Positions 45,137 through 54,763 of a stretch of 64,000 nt of DNA are shown piece by piece. Location of the stretch: assembly GCF_003991195.1 (NCBI RefSeq), contig NZ_RCWL01000003.1, positions 434,001 through 498,000 on the forward strand. The letters are read 5' to 3'. Below the pieces are notes generated by a model, which had not been told where the DNA came from, searched no databases, and saw only the letters and a list, made by a program, of their open reading frames with translations. The DNA comes from Gynurincola endophyticus (GTDB lineage Bacteria > Bacteroidota > Bacteroidia > Chitinophagales > Chitinophagaceae). Every line of letters starts with the position of its first letter. The stretch's first letter is position 1. The translations under genes were made by a program, and so were the position numbers.

Positions 45137-46354
45137 ATGAGTTTTTTACTGAAAATAAGAAGTATCCGTCTTGATAATAATAAAATTCTGGTAAGTAGTT
45201 TTCCCGAATTTTTTCTGGTGCTGTCAGTTTTTTCAAAAGAACTGTTCAGTAGCCGTTTTATGGGCGCAGATATCGACTGGTTTGCTTATTTATTTGCTTC
45301 TGTATATTTTGTATTAAACCTTGGGCGGGTATTTCTGGTAAAAAATGCTTTTACCAATCTTTTTTTATATATCCTGGCAACCTCCTTATTGTCTATTTTT
45401 ATTTTTGACTATTCATTCGGAGGCTTTTTAAAACAATTTATTGCGGTATTTATTATTTATTCAGTTAATATTATTGTTTTAACGCGGTCGAGTTATCAGC
45501 ATGTTTTTGAACTGTATATCAGGTTCGCATTTTATTCAGCAATTTTTGGAATTATCCAGTATGTATTATTTCATACCGTAAATATAAATATCTTAATGGG
45601 GCCGCATGGAAGATTAGATTCTATTGCTTATGAGCCCAGTCACTATGCAGCGATTCTTATTCCTGCACTGATTTATACGTTCTTCAATTTCAAGCGGTTT
45701 AAAAGAGAATTTATGATCATGATCATTGCTCTGATTCTTACATTTAACCTGACTTCTTATCTTACATTTTTGATCATTATTGCTTTCAGCTATTTAAATC
45801 CGCTTTATATCATATTTACGGTTCCGGTACTTTATTATGTAATTTTCGGATACCTGGCAGATTTTAATGAGAACTTTAGTATGAGAATCAGTGATACTGT
45901 TTCCGTATTCAAAGGAGATATAAATATTCTGAATAGTACCATTGAAGCGAACGGTACTACTGTATCAATGTATTCTAATCTCAATGTGGCATTGGAGAAT
46001 GTGAGAAAATTGAACTTTATCGGTTCTGGTATGGGAGGGAATGAAGAAGCATACTACAATCTTTATGCAAATACAATGTTCAGGTATAACTATTTTTACG
46101 GCTTAAATGCAAATGCCGGCCACTCATTAACTATCCGTATCTTTTCAGAGTTTGGAGTAATTGGATTACTGATTTATTTATATACGATTATAAGAAGAGT
46201 CGTATTTATGAACGGGCAGCATAAAATCATCGCATTAGCCTGTTCAAGTCACTTTCTGGTGAAGACATTTAAATTGGGTGCTTACATAGATTACGGTACT
46301 CCGTTTTTTATTGCTATGTTATTTGTGAATTATCTTGATTTCAGAAAAAAGTAA
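45137..46354 (+). CDS. Wzy-like O-antigen/capsule polymerase
   Basis: A 405-residue integral membrane protein with about ten spans and a larger periplasmic loop (about 245-340, MRISDTVSVFKGDINILNSTIEANG ... AGHSLTIRIFSEFGVIGLLIYL). The pattern RLDSIAYEPSHYAAILIPALIYTFF and the loop-plus-NAGHSL arrangement fit O-antigen ligase/polymerase families. As the only such protein in the locus and next to a Wzx flippase and Wzc-like partner, it is the likely polymerase. Confidence 0.78.
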   Translation: MSFLLKIRSIRLDNNKILVSSFPEFFLVLSVFSKELFSSRFMGADIDWFAYLFASVYFVLNLGRVFLVKNAFTNLFLYILATSLLSIFIFDYSFGGFLKQFIAVFIIYSVNIIVLTRSSYQHVFELYIRFAFYSAIFGIIQYVLFHTVNINILMGPHGRLDSIAYEPSHYAAILIPALIYTFFNFKRFKREFMIMIIALILTFNLTSYLTFLIIIAFSYLNPLYIIFTVPVLYYVIFGYLADFNENFSMRISDTVSVFKGDINILNSTIEANGTTVSMYSNLNVALENVRKLNFIGSGMGGNEEAYYNLYANTMFRYNYFYGLNANAGHSLTIRIFSEFGVIGLLIYLYTIIRRVVFMNGQHKIIALACSSHFLVKTFKLGAYIDYGTPFFIAMLFVNYLDFRKK

Positions 46355-47411
46355 AACAGCTTTATTTGTGAACTATTTATTTTTATATACCCGCTTACCA
46401 ATGTACTTTTATAAGTGTATAGAGTATTTGGTAGAAAAATATGATACCTCTGTAAAAGCTACTATTGTAGTATATCCTCAAGACGATAATTCACCACATG
46501 CAATTCCTGAACATCCGGCTATAACTGTTATTACAAAAAACGATTTTACTAAAGGCAATCTTCAGCAGCTCAACCCGGCAATGATTTATAAAGCAGGCTG
46601 GGGCGATAAATATTACAATGAGTTAACCAAAGATTACAGAAATCGCATACCAGTTGTTGTAGGGTTAGACAATTTATGGGAGAATACCGTAAGACAAAAA
46701 ATTGCCTGTCTGATAGCAAGATGGCTGATTAAACCAAGGGCGTCTCATTTATGGGTAGCCGGCCCTCCTCAACGGTCTTATGCCCATAAGTTATCTTACA
46801 ACGACAATGAAATAATAGAACACCTCTATTGCGCCGATCTGTCTAATTTTCAAGTAAAAGAACTGAAAAGTGTAAAACAGATTTTGTTCATCGGGCGATT
46901 TGTTGAATACAAACGACCACATTGGCTGGTCAAAGCTTTTACAGAACTGCTGGTGGAGTATCCTCAGCTAGGCGACTGGACCCTAAAACTGGTTGGAAAC
47001 GGACCCACAAAGCAATTGCTTGAAACAGAATATACCCATGCGAATATCTGTTATATGAACTTTGTTGAACCTGCCGGTTTGGCTGAACTATACGCTGATT
47101 CTTCCATTTTTTGTTTACCCAGCCATAATGAACATTGGGGAGTAGTGGTTCATGAAGCAGCGGCAACAGGACAAGCACTTTTATTATCCGATACTTGCGG
47201 CGCAGCCTCAGTTTTTTTAGAAGATAAAAATAATGGCAGAGTTTTTTCTAGTGGAAGTTATGAACATTTTAGAGAGTGTTTATACGATTTAATGACAACA
47301 CGCGAAGAAGTGCTCGAAAAATATAGATACAACAGTATCAAAAAATCAAAACTTATCACGCACGAAAAATGGTGCGAATCAATTACCAGTTTAACCCATG
47401 CAAAAACCTAA
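46335..47411 (+). CDS. Glycosyltransferase family 4
   Basis: A 358-residue GT-B transferase with QILFIGRFVEYKRPHWLVKAF and the donor-site E-x7-E in PSHNEHWGVVVHEAAATGQALLLS. It appears to start at TTG 46335, overlapping the polymerase by 20 bases; no in-frame ATG precedes residue 23, and the TTG version gives a sensible first strand (KTALFVNYLFLYTRLP). A GTG at 46368 is an alternative. Confidence 0.85.
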   Translation: MISEKSKTALFVNYLFLYTRLPMYFYKCIEYLVEKYDTSVKATIVVYPQDDNSPHAIPEHPAITVITKNDFTKGNLQQLNPAMIYKAGWGDKYYNELTKDYRNRIPVVVGLDNLWENTVRQKIACLIARWLIKPRASHLWVAGPPQRSYAHKLSYNDNEIIEHLYCADLSNFQVKELKSVKQILFIGRFVEYKRPHWLVKAFTELLVEYPQLGDWTLKLVGNGPTKQLLETEYTHANICYMNFVEPAGLAELYADSSIFCLPSHNEHWGVVVHEAAATGQALLLSDTCGAASVFLEDKNNGRVFSSGSYEHFRECLYDLMTTREEVLEKYRYNSIKKSKLITHEKWCESITSLTHAKT

Positions 47412-48540
47412 ACTCTTACTATTTACAGACTGGTACCTGCCGGGGTTTAAAGCCGGAGGGCCTATTCAGTCGTGTAAAAATCTTGTAGGATTATTAAAAG
47501 ATACTTATCAGATATTTATATTGACATCTGATAGAGATTTATGTGAACCTGCTCCATATTCGGATGTGGTGGTGGATCAATGGACTACTATTCATGATAG
47601 TGTAAATATTTTTTACGCAAGCCCTGAAAAAATCAACAAAAGATTTTTGAAAGAGCTTTTTGCGGAAATTCAACCCGAATACGTATATCTGAATAGTATG
47701 TATTCGTTTAAATTTACCATCTTACCGGTAATGGCCTATGGGAACTATCAGAATCAGCCGAAAATTGTACTCGCTCCCAGAGGAATGTTACAAGACGGCG
47801 CTGTTCAGTACAAAAAGCTAAAAAAGATTATCTTTTTGAAGATCACACGTTTGTTGGGATGGGGTAAAAAAATACATTTTCATGCAACTGATGCGCAGGA
47901 AGTACAGGACGTAATGAAATATTACCCGAAAGCGGCAGTATCAATGGTGCAGAATATTCCTAACTATTCATTTGAAACAAACAATCAGACAGCAAAGCAA
48001 CCCGGAGAACTAAAACTGGTTTTTTTATCAAGGATATCCCCCAAAAAAAACCTGCATTCTGCCATAAAATGGTTGAAAGAAAAGCAACTTCCTTTTAAAT
48101 GGAGTTTTGACATTTACGGGGGCATTGAAGATCAGGCTTATTTTGAAGAATTAAAGACATTGAGTGAAGGAATACCGGTTAACTTTAAAGGACCAATTGA
48201 TAATAAGCTGGTAAACGAAACGTTACAGAGGTATCATTGTTTCGTATTACCTACCTTTGCTGAAAACTTCGGACACGCTATTTTTGAAGCTCTGTGTGCG
48301 GGCTTACCCGCAATTCTTAGTTATAATACACCCTGGCTCCGGCTAAAAGAAAAAAAGGCAGGAATTAATATTGATATCGATGCCCCTGCTGAGTATATTC
48401 AGGCACTTGAATTTTTTGCAGGATTGAATGAGGCCGCGTTTGAACAATGGAGGGCAGGAGCAAAAAAAATGGCGAAAGATTACGTAGATTCGGGAAACTA
48501 CCTGATGAAATACACTGAACTTTTTTCTAAAAAGAAATAA
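47398..48540 (+). CDS. Glycosyltransferase family 4 (WcaI/WbuB-like)
   Basis: A 380-residue GT-B enzyme beginning LLLFTDWYLPGFKAGGPIQSCKNLVGLL, the glycine-rich N-terminal loop of this family, with LKLVFLSRISPKKNLHSAI and PTFAENFGHAIFEALCAGLPAIL in the donor domain. Overlaps the preceding transferase by 14 bases. Retaining transferase; sugar unknown. Confidence 0.9.
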   Translation: MQKPKLLLFTDWYLPGFKAGGPIQSCKNLVGLLKDTYQIFILTSDRDLCEPAPYSDVVVDQWTTIHDSVNIFYASPEKINKRFLKELFAEIQPEYVYLNSMYSFKFTILPVMAYGNYQNQPKIVLAPRGMLQDGAVQYKKLKKIIFLKITRLLGWGKKIHFHATDAQEVQDVMKYYPKAAVSMVQNIPNYSFETNNQTAKQPGELKLVFLSRISPKKNLHSAIKWLKEKQLPFKWSFDIYGGIEDQAYFEELKTLSEGIPVNFKGPIDNKLVNETLQRYHCFVLPTFAENFGHAIFEALCAGLPAILSYNTPWLRLKEKKAGINIDIDAPAEYIQALEFFAGLNEAAFEQWRAGAKKMAKDYVDSGNYLMKYTELFSKKK

Positions 48541-48606
48541 AACGAATAACTATCTTACGTGTTATTTAACTGAAAGATAATTTACTTTAAAAACAGCATT
48601 AATTTA

Positions 48607-48614
48607 TAATTTTG
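48607..48614 (+). promoter_or_regulatory. Internal Bacteroidota -7 promoter box before the GT2/gmd/fcl segment
   Basis: TAATTTTG matches TAnnTTTG and ends 2 bases before the TTG start at 48617, within a 76-base gap. It could give separate expression of the GT2, Gmd, Fcl and phosphatase genes. Confidence 0.35.
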
Positions 48615-48616
48615 CT

Positions 48617-49375
48617 TTGGAAACGCATAAAAAAATATCCATTATTACGGCTACTTATAATAGTGCCGCTACTGTAAGAGACACTTTAAAATCTGTCGCC
48701 TCACAGTCATACCCCGCTGTAGAACACGTTATTGTGGATGGCTTGTCGAAAGACAATACACTTGATATCGTTAAAAAATATCCACATGTAGCAAAAGTAG
48801 TGAGTGAGAAAGATAAAGGAATCTACGATGCTATGAACAAAGGAATCGATCTGGTAACAGGAGATGTGGTGGGTATTTTGAATTCAGATGATTTTTATGC
48901 GCACGAAGATGTGCTGGAAGATGTAATGGATCTTTTTAGAGATCCTGCCATTGATTGTGTATATGCCGATCTTCAATATGTAGATGCAGTTGACACCAGT
49001 AAGGTGGTCAGAACATGGATTAGCGGGAAGTACAAAAGAGATAAATTCCTTTATGGATGGATGCCTCCGCACCCTTCTTTTTTTGTACGAAAAGAACTAT
49101 ACAATGAGTTGGGAAAATTCAACCTCTCATTAAGGTCTGCAGCAGACTATGAGTTAATGCTCCGGTTCCTATACAAAAATCATAAAAAACCTGCTTATCT
49201 GTCTGATATTGTTGTAAAAATGCGGGCAGGTGGTATGAGTAACGCTTCTCTGAAACACCGGTTAAGAGCAAATGGTGAAGATAGAGAAGCCTGGCGTTTA
49301 AACGGATTAAAACCCTATTTTTTCACAACATGGTTAAAGCCGGCCCGAAAACTGGCTCAATATATTATTAAGTAA
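48617..49375 (+). CDS. Glycosyltransferase family 2 (WcaE-like)
   Basis: A 252-residue GT-A transferase: [46 protein letters not shown], then [18 protein letters not shown] with the D-x-D equivalent. Such short enzymes often transfer fucose or galactose in colanic-acid-like loci, and gmd/fcl follow directly. The start is TTG at 48617: the conserved first strand begins six codons later and no ATG is in frame. Confidence 0.87.
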   Translation: METHKKISIITATYNSAATVRDTLKSVASQSYPAVEHVIVDGLSKDNTLDIVKKYPHVAKVVSEKDKGIYDAMNKGIDLVTGDVVGILNSDDFYAHEDVLEDVMDLFRDPAIDCVYADLQYVDAVDTSKVVRTWISGKYKRDKFLYGWMPPHPSFFVRKELYNELGKFNLSLRSAADYELMLRFLYKNHKKPAYLSDIVVKMRAGGMSNASLKHRLRANGEDREAWRLNGLKPYFFTTWLKPARKLAQYIIK

Positions 49376-49392
49376 ATTATTATCCTAAGAAT

Positions 49393-50508
49393 ATGTCTAA
49401 AGTTGCACTGATTACAGGTATTACCGGTCAAGATGGAGCTTATTTAACCGAATTGCTTTTAAGCAAAGGTTATAAAGTGCATGGTATTAAAAGAAGATCT
49501 TCCATGTTCAATACCGAACGTATTGACCATCTATATCAGGATCCACATGAACCGAATGTTAATTTACAATTGCATTATGGCGATTTAACTGATTCAACAA
49601 ATCTTATCCGCATCATACAGGAAGTTCAACCCGACGAGATTTATAACCTTGCGGCAATGAGCCACGTTCATGTAAGTTTTGAAACTCCTGAGTATACAGC
49701 GAATGCTGACGGAATCGGAACATTAAGAATTCTGGAAGCTGTAAGATTGCTGGGGCTAAGTGCCAAAACTAAAATTTATCAGGCGTCCACTTCTGAATTA
49801 TACGGATTAGTGCAGGCTGTTCCGCAATCAGAAACGACTCCTTTTTACCCGCGTTCTCCTTACGCAGTAGCAAAACTATATGCTTACTGGATTACCGTAA
49901 ACTATCGCGAAGCTTACAAAATGTTTGCTTGTAACGGTATACTCTTTAATCACGAATCTCCTTTACGTGGTGAAACTTTTGTAACCAGAAAAATTACACG
50001 TGCTACTGCTAAAATAGCACTGGGATTACAGGATAAATTGTATCTGGGAAATCTTGATGCGCAACGCGACTGGGGACATGCAAAAGACTATGTAGATGCA
50101 ATGTGGCGCATCTTACAGCAGGATACTCCGGAAGATTTTGTTATTGCAACAGGAATTACTACCCATGTTAGAGAATTTGTAAGAATGTCGTTTGCTGAAG
50201 TGGGTATTGAACTTGAATTTAAAGGGAAAGAAGAAAATGAGGTAGGAGTAGTAAAAGCCTGTAATAACCCGGCTTATCAATTAGAAATAGGTAGAGAAGT
50301 AGTAGCGGTTGATCCGAGGTATTACAGACCAACTGAAGTTGATTTGTTGATCGGCGACCCAACCAAAGCTCAGGAAAAACTCGGATGGAAACCCAAATAT
50401 GATTTACCTGCGCTGGTAAAAGAAATGGTAGCCAGTGATGTTGAATTGTTTACAAAGTCACAGATCTTAAAAGAAAAAGGTTACTCAATAACAAATCAAT
50501 ACGAATAA
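49393..50508 (+). CDS. gmd: GDP-mannose 4,6-dehydratase
   Basis: A 371-residue SDR converting GDP-mannose to GDP-4-keto-6-deoxymannose. Cofactor motif [10 protein letters not shown], then [20 protein letters not shown], the catalytic [10 protein letters not shown] with STSELYG, and the substrate-binding [22 protein letters not shown] are all present. Followed 64 bases later by fcl, giving GDP-L-fucose. A terminator-like hairpin lies in that gap. Confidence 0.97.
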   Translation: MSKVALITGITGQDGAYLTELLLSKGYKVHGIKRRSSMFNTERIDHLYQDPHEPNVNLQLHYGDLTDSTNLIRIIQEVQPDEIYNLAAMSHVHVSFETPEYTANADGIGTLRILEAVRLLGLSAKTKIYQASTSELYGLVQAVPQSETTPFYPRSPYAVAKLYAYWITVNYREAYKMFACNGILFNHESPLRGETFVTRKITRATAKIALGLQDKLYLGNLDAQRDWGHAKDYVDAMWRILQQDTPEDFVIATGITTHVREFVRMSFAEVGIELEFKGKEENEVGVVKACNNPAYQLEIGREVVAVDPRYYRPTEVDLLIGDPTKAQEKLGWKPKYDLPALVKEMVASDVELFTKSQILKEKGYSITNQYE

Positions 50509-50523
50509 AATTGTTAATTCATT

Positions 50524-50560
50524 AAAACAGGCTTATGTAAAACATGAGCCTTGTTTTGTT
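50524..50560 (+). terminator. Terminator-like hairpin between gmd and fcl
   Basis: AAAACAGGCTTATGT (50524-50538) pairs with ACATGAGCCTTGTTTT (50542-50557) with one bulge and one G-U pair around an AAA loop, followed by TTGTTT-rich sequence. It could reduce expression of fcl and the phosphatase gene unless antitermination operates. Confidence 0.5.
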
Positions 50561-50572
50561 TAAGAATAAAAT

Positions 50573-51499
50573 ATGGAATCAGGTGCTAAAATATATGTAG
50601 CCGGCCATAGAGGAATGGTAGGATCTGCAATTGTTAGAAAACTCGAAACGCTGGGCCACAAAAATATTATTACCAGAACTTCAAAAGAGCTTGATTTAAG
50701 AAATCAGGCTGATGTGCAGGCTTTTTTTGAAACAGAAAAACCTGACTATATTTTTCTTGCCGCAGCAAAAGTAGGAGGCATACATGCTAATAATGTTTAC
50801 AGAGCAGAGTTTATCTATGATAATATCATGATCCAAAACAACATTATCCATTCTGCCTATTTGAATAATGCTAAAAAATTAATGTTTCTGGGATCGTCTT
50901 GTATCTATCCGAAAATGGCTCCGCAACCATTGAAAGAAGATTATTTATTGACAGGCCTTTTAGAAGAAACAAACGAACCCTATGCTATTGCTAAAATAGC
51001 CGGTATCAAAATGTGTGATGCTTATCGCGCTCAATACGGTTGTAATTTTATATCCGTAATGCCAACGAATCTTTATGGCCCAAATGATAATTATGATCTC
51101 AATAATTCTCACGTATTACCTGCATTGATCAGAAAGTTTCATGAGGCAAAGGTAAATAATACTCCCTCTGTTGTAATGTGGGGCACGGGTAGTCCTAAGC
51201 GTGAGTTTCTCCATGCTGATGACCTGGCCGAAGCTTGTGTATTTCTTATGGAAAAATATAATGAACCGGGCCTGGTAAATATCGGTACCGGAGAAGATCT
51301 TGCTATCAAAGAACTAGCTTTAATGGTGAAAGATGTGGTTGGTTATGAAGGAAGTATTGAACATGACCTTTCCAAGCCAGACGGAACTCCCCGTAAGTTA
51401 ATGGATGTATCAAAACTTCATAACTTAGGATGGAAACATAAAATTGAATTACGTGACGGTATCACCGAAGTATATAAAGTTTATAAAGCACAACAATAA
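50573..51499 (+). CDS. fcl: GDP-L-fucose synthase
   Basis: A 308-residue epimerase/reductase that completes GDP-L-fucose synthesis from the Gmd product. The N-terminus [20 protein letters not shown] has the family motif, [15 protein letters not shown] and the catalytic [13 protein letters not shown] follow, as do [26 protein letters not shown]. The stop overlaps the phosphatase start (TAATG). Confidence 0.96.
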   Translation: MESGAKIYVAGHRGMVGSAIVRKLETLGHKNIITRTSKELDLRNQADVQAFFETEKPDYIFLAAAKVGGIHANNVYRAEFIYDNIMIQNNIIHSAYLNNAKKLMFLGSSCIYPKMAPQPLKEDYLLTGLLEETNEPYAIAKIAGIKMCDAYRAQYGCNFISVMPTNLYGPNDNYDLNNSHVLPALIRKFHEAKVNNTPSVVMWGTGSPKREFLHADDLAEACVFLMEKYNEPGLVNIGTGEDLAIKELALMVKDVVGYEGSIEHDLSKPDGTPRKLMDVSKLHNLGWKHKIELRDGITEVYKVYKAQQ

Positions 51500-52245
51500 T
51501 GTTTGGAATATTTAAGCGTCGAAAAGAATTCAGTGTAGACTACAGTAACATTATTACTGACATTCACTCACACCTGTTACCGGGTATTGATGACGGCTCA
51601 CCTGATGTAGACACATCAATGAAACTCATCAAAGGTTTGCAAAACCTGGGCTTCAGTAATTTTGTTACCACTCCGCATGTGTATCAGGAAATACATCCGA
51701 ACACTAATGAATCTATTGATGACGCTTTTCAAATACTTAAACAAACAACCGATACAGCCGGCTTTAATGTGAACATTAATGCTGCCGCTGAATATTTTCT
51801 TGATGACCACTTTAACCAACTGCTCGAAAATGAAGTTCCTTTAAAAACTTTACATGATAACTGGGTGCTGGTAGAGTGGTCATTTGTTCAACCGCCTTTT
51901 GATCTCCGGCAAACGCTTTTCAATATTCAGATAAAGGGATATCAACCCATCATCGCTCATCCGGAGCGGTACACCTATTACTATAAAGACTGGGATGCTT
52001 TGGATCAATTAATGAAAGCCGGTGGCTTTTTGCAAATGAATCTGCTATCATTAGCCGGTTACTACGGAAAAGCGGAGAAAAATATTGCTGAATACCTTAT
52101 CAGCAAAAACAAATACAAATTGGTGGGAACGGATTTACACCACGACCGTCACCTGCGCGCACTGCAATCAGCCGGACATATCATGCATATTCTGCACGAA
52201 ATGATTGATTCAGGGCATATTCTAAACCCCTCTTTAGTTAAATAA
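51499..52245 (+). CDS. CpsB/YwqE-type PHP tyrosine phosphatase
   Basis: A 248-residue PHP-family metal enzyme: DIHSHLLPGIDDGSPD, TPHVY, a central Glu in AAAEYFLDDHF, IAHPERYTYY and GTDLHHDRHLRAL supply the metal ligands. Members dephosphorylate BY-kinases of capsule systems, so the Wzc-like kinase at the head of the locus is the probable substrate. It is the last gene of the operon. Confidence 0.9.
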   Translation: MFGIFKRRKEFSVDYSNIITDIHSHLLPGIDDGSPDVDTSMKLIKGLQNLGFSNFVTTPHVYQEIHPNTNESIDDAFQILKQTTDTAGFNVNINAAAEYFLDDHFNQLLENEVPLKTLHDNWVLVEWSFVQPPFDLRQTLFNIQIKGYQPIIAHPERYTYYYKDWDALDQLMKAGGFLQMNLLSLAGYYGKAEKNIAEYLISKNKYKLVGTDLHHDRHLRALQSAGHIMHILHEMIDSGHILNPSLVK

Positions 52246-52370
52246 TTTTATTATAGCTTGATTATTAATCATTTAAGATTTTTGCCAGACGAAAATATCT
52301 GGTAACAAAAACAAAGTCCCTTCCTTTATATTAATATACGTTTTTTTTCTCATATCTGCAACTTAATTTA

Positions 52371-52395
52371 CAGAAAAATGACGCTCATTTTTCTG
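52371..52395 (+). terminator. Candidate terminator of the polysaccharide operon
   Basis: CAGAAAAATGA and TCATTTTTCTG pair perfectly over 11 bp around a CGC loop, 126 bases after the last polysaccharide gene. The stem is AT-rich and the following T tract is weak, so an operator role is also possible. Confidence 0.4.
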
Positions 52396-52570
52396 AGATT
52401 TTCTGTTTGGTAAAGTTTTGAAATATTTTTAATGTATTGATTTTCAGTATTAAACTATTTTGAAAAACTTTTTTTCTTTCACACCTTCCTACATTTCCTT
52501 TATTGTATTTTATCAATTCGTTTTCCCGATTGTGTAAATGGTTTTTTCTTTTCGAGTAAATCGCCCTAAG

Positions 52571-52624
52571 GGTGATTGGTTAGTTTTGCTGGCTAAATCA
52601 CCGCCAGCAAATGTTTAAACATTT
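52571..52624 (+). promoter_or_regulatory. Overlapping inverted repeats upstream of the haem operon
   Basis: Hairpin A pairs GGTGATT (52571-52577) with AATCACC (52596-52602). Hairpin B pairs TTTGCTGGC (52585-52593) with GCCAGCAAA (52603-52611), and its loop contains arm A', so A and B compete. A perfect 16-bp palindrome AAATGTTTAAACATTT (52609-52624) overlaps the end of B and is 46 bases before the receptor ATG. This could be an operator, an RNA switch, or both. Confidence 0.45.
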
Positions 52625-52670
52625 ATAGTGGTGGACTCATTCAGTCTTTTTATTTGATTAATACCATTAT

Positions 52671-54758
52671 ATGTTCAAAAGAGCTTTGAATTTTTTACTG
52701 TCTGTTGTGGTTCTTCTGCTGGTTAGCCGGATAGCCGTTGCACAGGTAACTATAGATACGTTACCCTCAAAAATTTCTACGCTTGATGAAGTAGTGGTAA
52801 CCGGTCAATATGAACCGCAGTCGGTGAAAAAATCTGTTTATCAGTTTCGTGTTATCAACAGAGACAGAATTGAGAAAACTGCTGCCACCAATATTGCCTA
52901 CGTATTAAATACTGAATTAGGTATCCGCTTTTCCAACGACAGAACATTAGGAACCAGTGATATTGAAATGATGGGTATGTCGGGCCGGAACGTAAAAATT
53001 TTGTTAGATGGAATTCCTTTGGTGGATAGAGGTGATACCCGTGAAAGTTTGAATCAGGTAGATATTCATTCAGTAGAAAGAATAGAGTTAATTGAAGGGC
53101 CGATGTCTGTAATGTATGGCTCAGATGCCTTGGCCGGAGTAATTAATATTATTACCAAAAAATCGAGAAAAGGATTTAGTGTAAAAGCAAATATTCAGGA
53201 AGAAACAGTTGGAAAGGAATATAATCCGATTCTGGGCAAAGGGCACCATCTGCAAACGATCAATGTGAATTATCAGAATAATAACTGGAATTTTCAGGGA
53301 GGTGTTACCCATTATGATTTCGGAGGCTGGAGAGAAAGCAGAAAAGAAGAAGATCAGAATATAGAATGGCATCCGAAAGAACAATTTTTGGGATTTGCAA
53401 AAGTAGGATATACTAAAAACAGGTTCAGTGCATACTATCGCGTAGATGCATTAGACGAAACCATAGTCAATTATGGATTAATTTTTCCTGCTACCAATAC
53501 CACTTCAGATCAGAAATTTTTCAGTCAGCGTTTGTTACAGCAATTGCAGGCTGATTATAAATTAAGTAACAAATGGTTACTAAACGGAGCTGCTTCTTAT
53601 ACACATTACAACAGAAGAACCCAAACCACCCGGATCGATCTGAATACAGGTGAGCGTACTTTAAGTTTGGGAGCCGGTGAAAATGATGAGTCTACCGTGA
53701 ACAGTATCTTCGGAAGATTAAATACTGTTTATAAACATAGTGACAATTTTCAATGGCAGATAGGAGCTGATATGAACAGAGAACAAGCGCTGGGTCAACG
53801 CATCAAGGGCGAACCGGTAATTACAGACATGGCATTGTTTACCAGTGCACAAATCCGCGTATTACCTGGTCTTGAAATTCGTCCCGGCCTTCGCTTTACC
53901 TACAACTCGGTGTATGATGCACCACCAGTGATACCATCATTGAATGCAAAGTGGATGATCACGACAGATATTGATTTCAGAGCTTCTTATGCCCGCGGTT
54001 TCAGAGCACCGGCTTTAAGAGAGTTGTATTTTGACTATTTCGATGCAAGTCACTCTATCATGGGTAACGACCAGTTAGAAGCGGAATATAGTAATAGTTT
54101 TACGGGCTCATTTACTTTTCAGCACAAAACATTGCCTGATATTAAATGGTCAACTACTGTAGGAGGCTTTTATAATGAATTTGATAACCTGATTACATTC
54201 GGTATCAAAGCCGATCAGCCGGATGTTACTACTTACATTAATATTGATAAGTTTAAAACAACAGGCGGTACTATCACGAGTACGTTAAACTATAAAGCAC
54301 TTACTGCAACTGCGGGATTTGCTTATATCGGAAGATACAACAGAATCTTAAATGATAACGAATCTTTATCAACCGAAGTGCCTTCTTTCAACTTCACACC
54401 GGAAGCAAATGCTTCAGTGGGCTACCAGGTAGCAAGAATCAGAACCACCTTCAACCTGTTCTACAAGTTTACAGGTAAACGCGAAGTTTATCAGATCGTA
54501 ACAGGTAACAATGGTCAGCAGGTACAGCTGGCTGCTACGCAGGAATTTCAATGGATGGACTTTACCTTTCAGCATAAAGTAAACAATAACTTTTCATTAC
54601 AAGGTGGTGTAAAGAATATCGCCAATGTAGTGAATTTAACCAATACTATTGCCTCCGGAACAGGAGCTCATACAACTGCAGGAAATTTGCCAATGAGTTA
54701 CGGAAGAAGTTATTTCCTCGGAGTACAATATCAATTTAATAATACTAATAAAAAATAG
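52671..54758 (+). CDS. TonB-dependent haem receptor (HmuR/BtuB-like)
   Basis: A 695-residue outer membrane receptor. A signal peptide (about 1-25, ending AVAQ) is followed by a TonB-box-like LDEVVVTG (about 38-45), a plug domain (VLNTELGIRF ... IEMMGMSGRNVKILLDGIPLVDRG ... VERIELIEGPMSVMYGSDALAGVINIITKK) and a 22-strand-type barrel with FRAPALRELYFDY and a terminal aromatic strand. The downstream HmuY, HmuTUV and HmuS genes identify haem as the cargo. It is the first gene of the operon, 5 bases before the lipoprotein gene. Confidence 0.9.
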   Translation: MFKRALNFLLSVVVLLLVSRIAVAQVTIDTLPSKISTLDEVVVTGQYEPQSVKKSVYQFRVINRDRIEKTAATNIAYVLNTELGIRFSNDRTLGTSDIEMMGMSGRNVKILLDGIPLVDRGDTRESLNQVDIHSVERIELIEGPMSVMYGSDALAGVINIITKKSRKGFSVKANIQEETVGKEYNPILGKGHHLQTINVNYQNNNWNFQGGVTHYDFGGWRESRKEEDQNIEWHPKEQFLGFAKVGYTKNRFSAYYRVDALDETIVNYGLIFPATNTTSDQKFFSQRLLQQLQADYKLSNKWLLNGAASYTHYNRRTQTTRIDLNTGERTLSLGAGENDESTVNSIFGRLNTVYKHSDNFQWQIGADMNREQALGQRIKGEPVITDMALFTSAQIRVLPGLEIRPGLRFTYNSVYDAPPVIPSLNAKWMITTDIDFRASYARGFRAPALRELYFDYFDASHSIMGNDQLEAEYSNSFTGSFTFQHKTLPDIKWSTTVGGFYNEFDNLITFGIKADQPDVTTYINIDKFKTTGGTITSTLNYKALTATAGFAYIGRYNRILNDNESLSTEVPSFNFTPEANASVGYQVARIRTTFNLFYKFTGKREVYQIVTGNNGQQVQLAATQEFQWMDFTFQHKVNNNFSLQGGVKNIANVVNLTNTIASGTGAHTTAGNLPMSYGRSYFLGVQYQFNNTNKK

Positions 54759-54763
54759 AGAAA

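Larger units (their letters stand above)
52246..52670. other. 425-bp region between the polysaccharide and haem operons
   Basis: This AT-rich stretch holds no convincing gene. It contains a 13-bp palindrome TGATTATTAATCA (52259-52271), a strong 11-bp hairpin (52371-52395), and near its 3' end a set of overlapping inverted repeats (52571-52624) just before the haem receptor gene. No exact TAnnTTTG box was found near the receptor start. Confidence 0.6.

Noticed and set aside
52259-52271. TGATTATTAATCA as a Fur box
   Set aside because: Only partly like the Fur consensus and about 400 bases before the receptor start, so support is weak.
52571-52611. Full H-type pseudoknot formed by both hairpins at once
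   Set aside because: No bases remain between the two 3' arms to cross a 7-bp stem, so both stems cannot form completely together.
52246-52670. Cobalamin riboswitch in front of a BtuB-like receptor
   Set aside because: No B12-box-like sequence is present, and the downstream genes are for haem.
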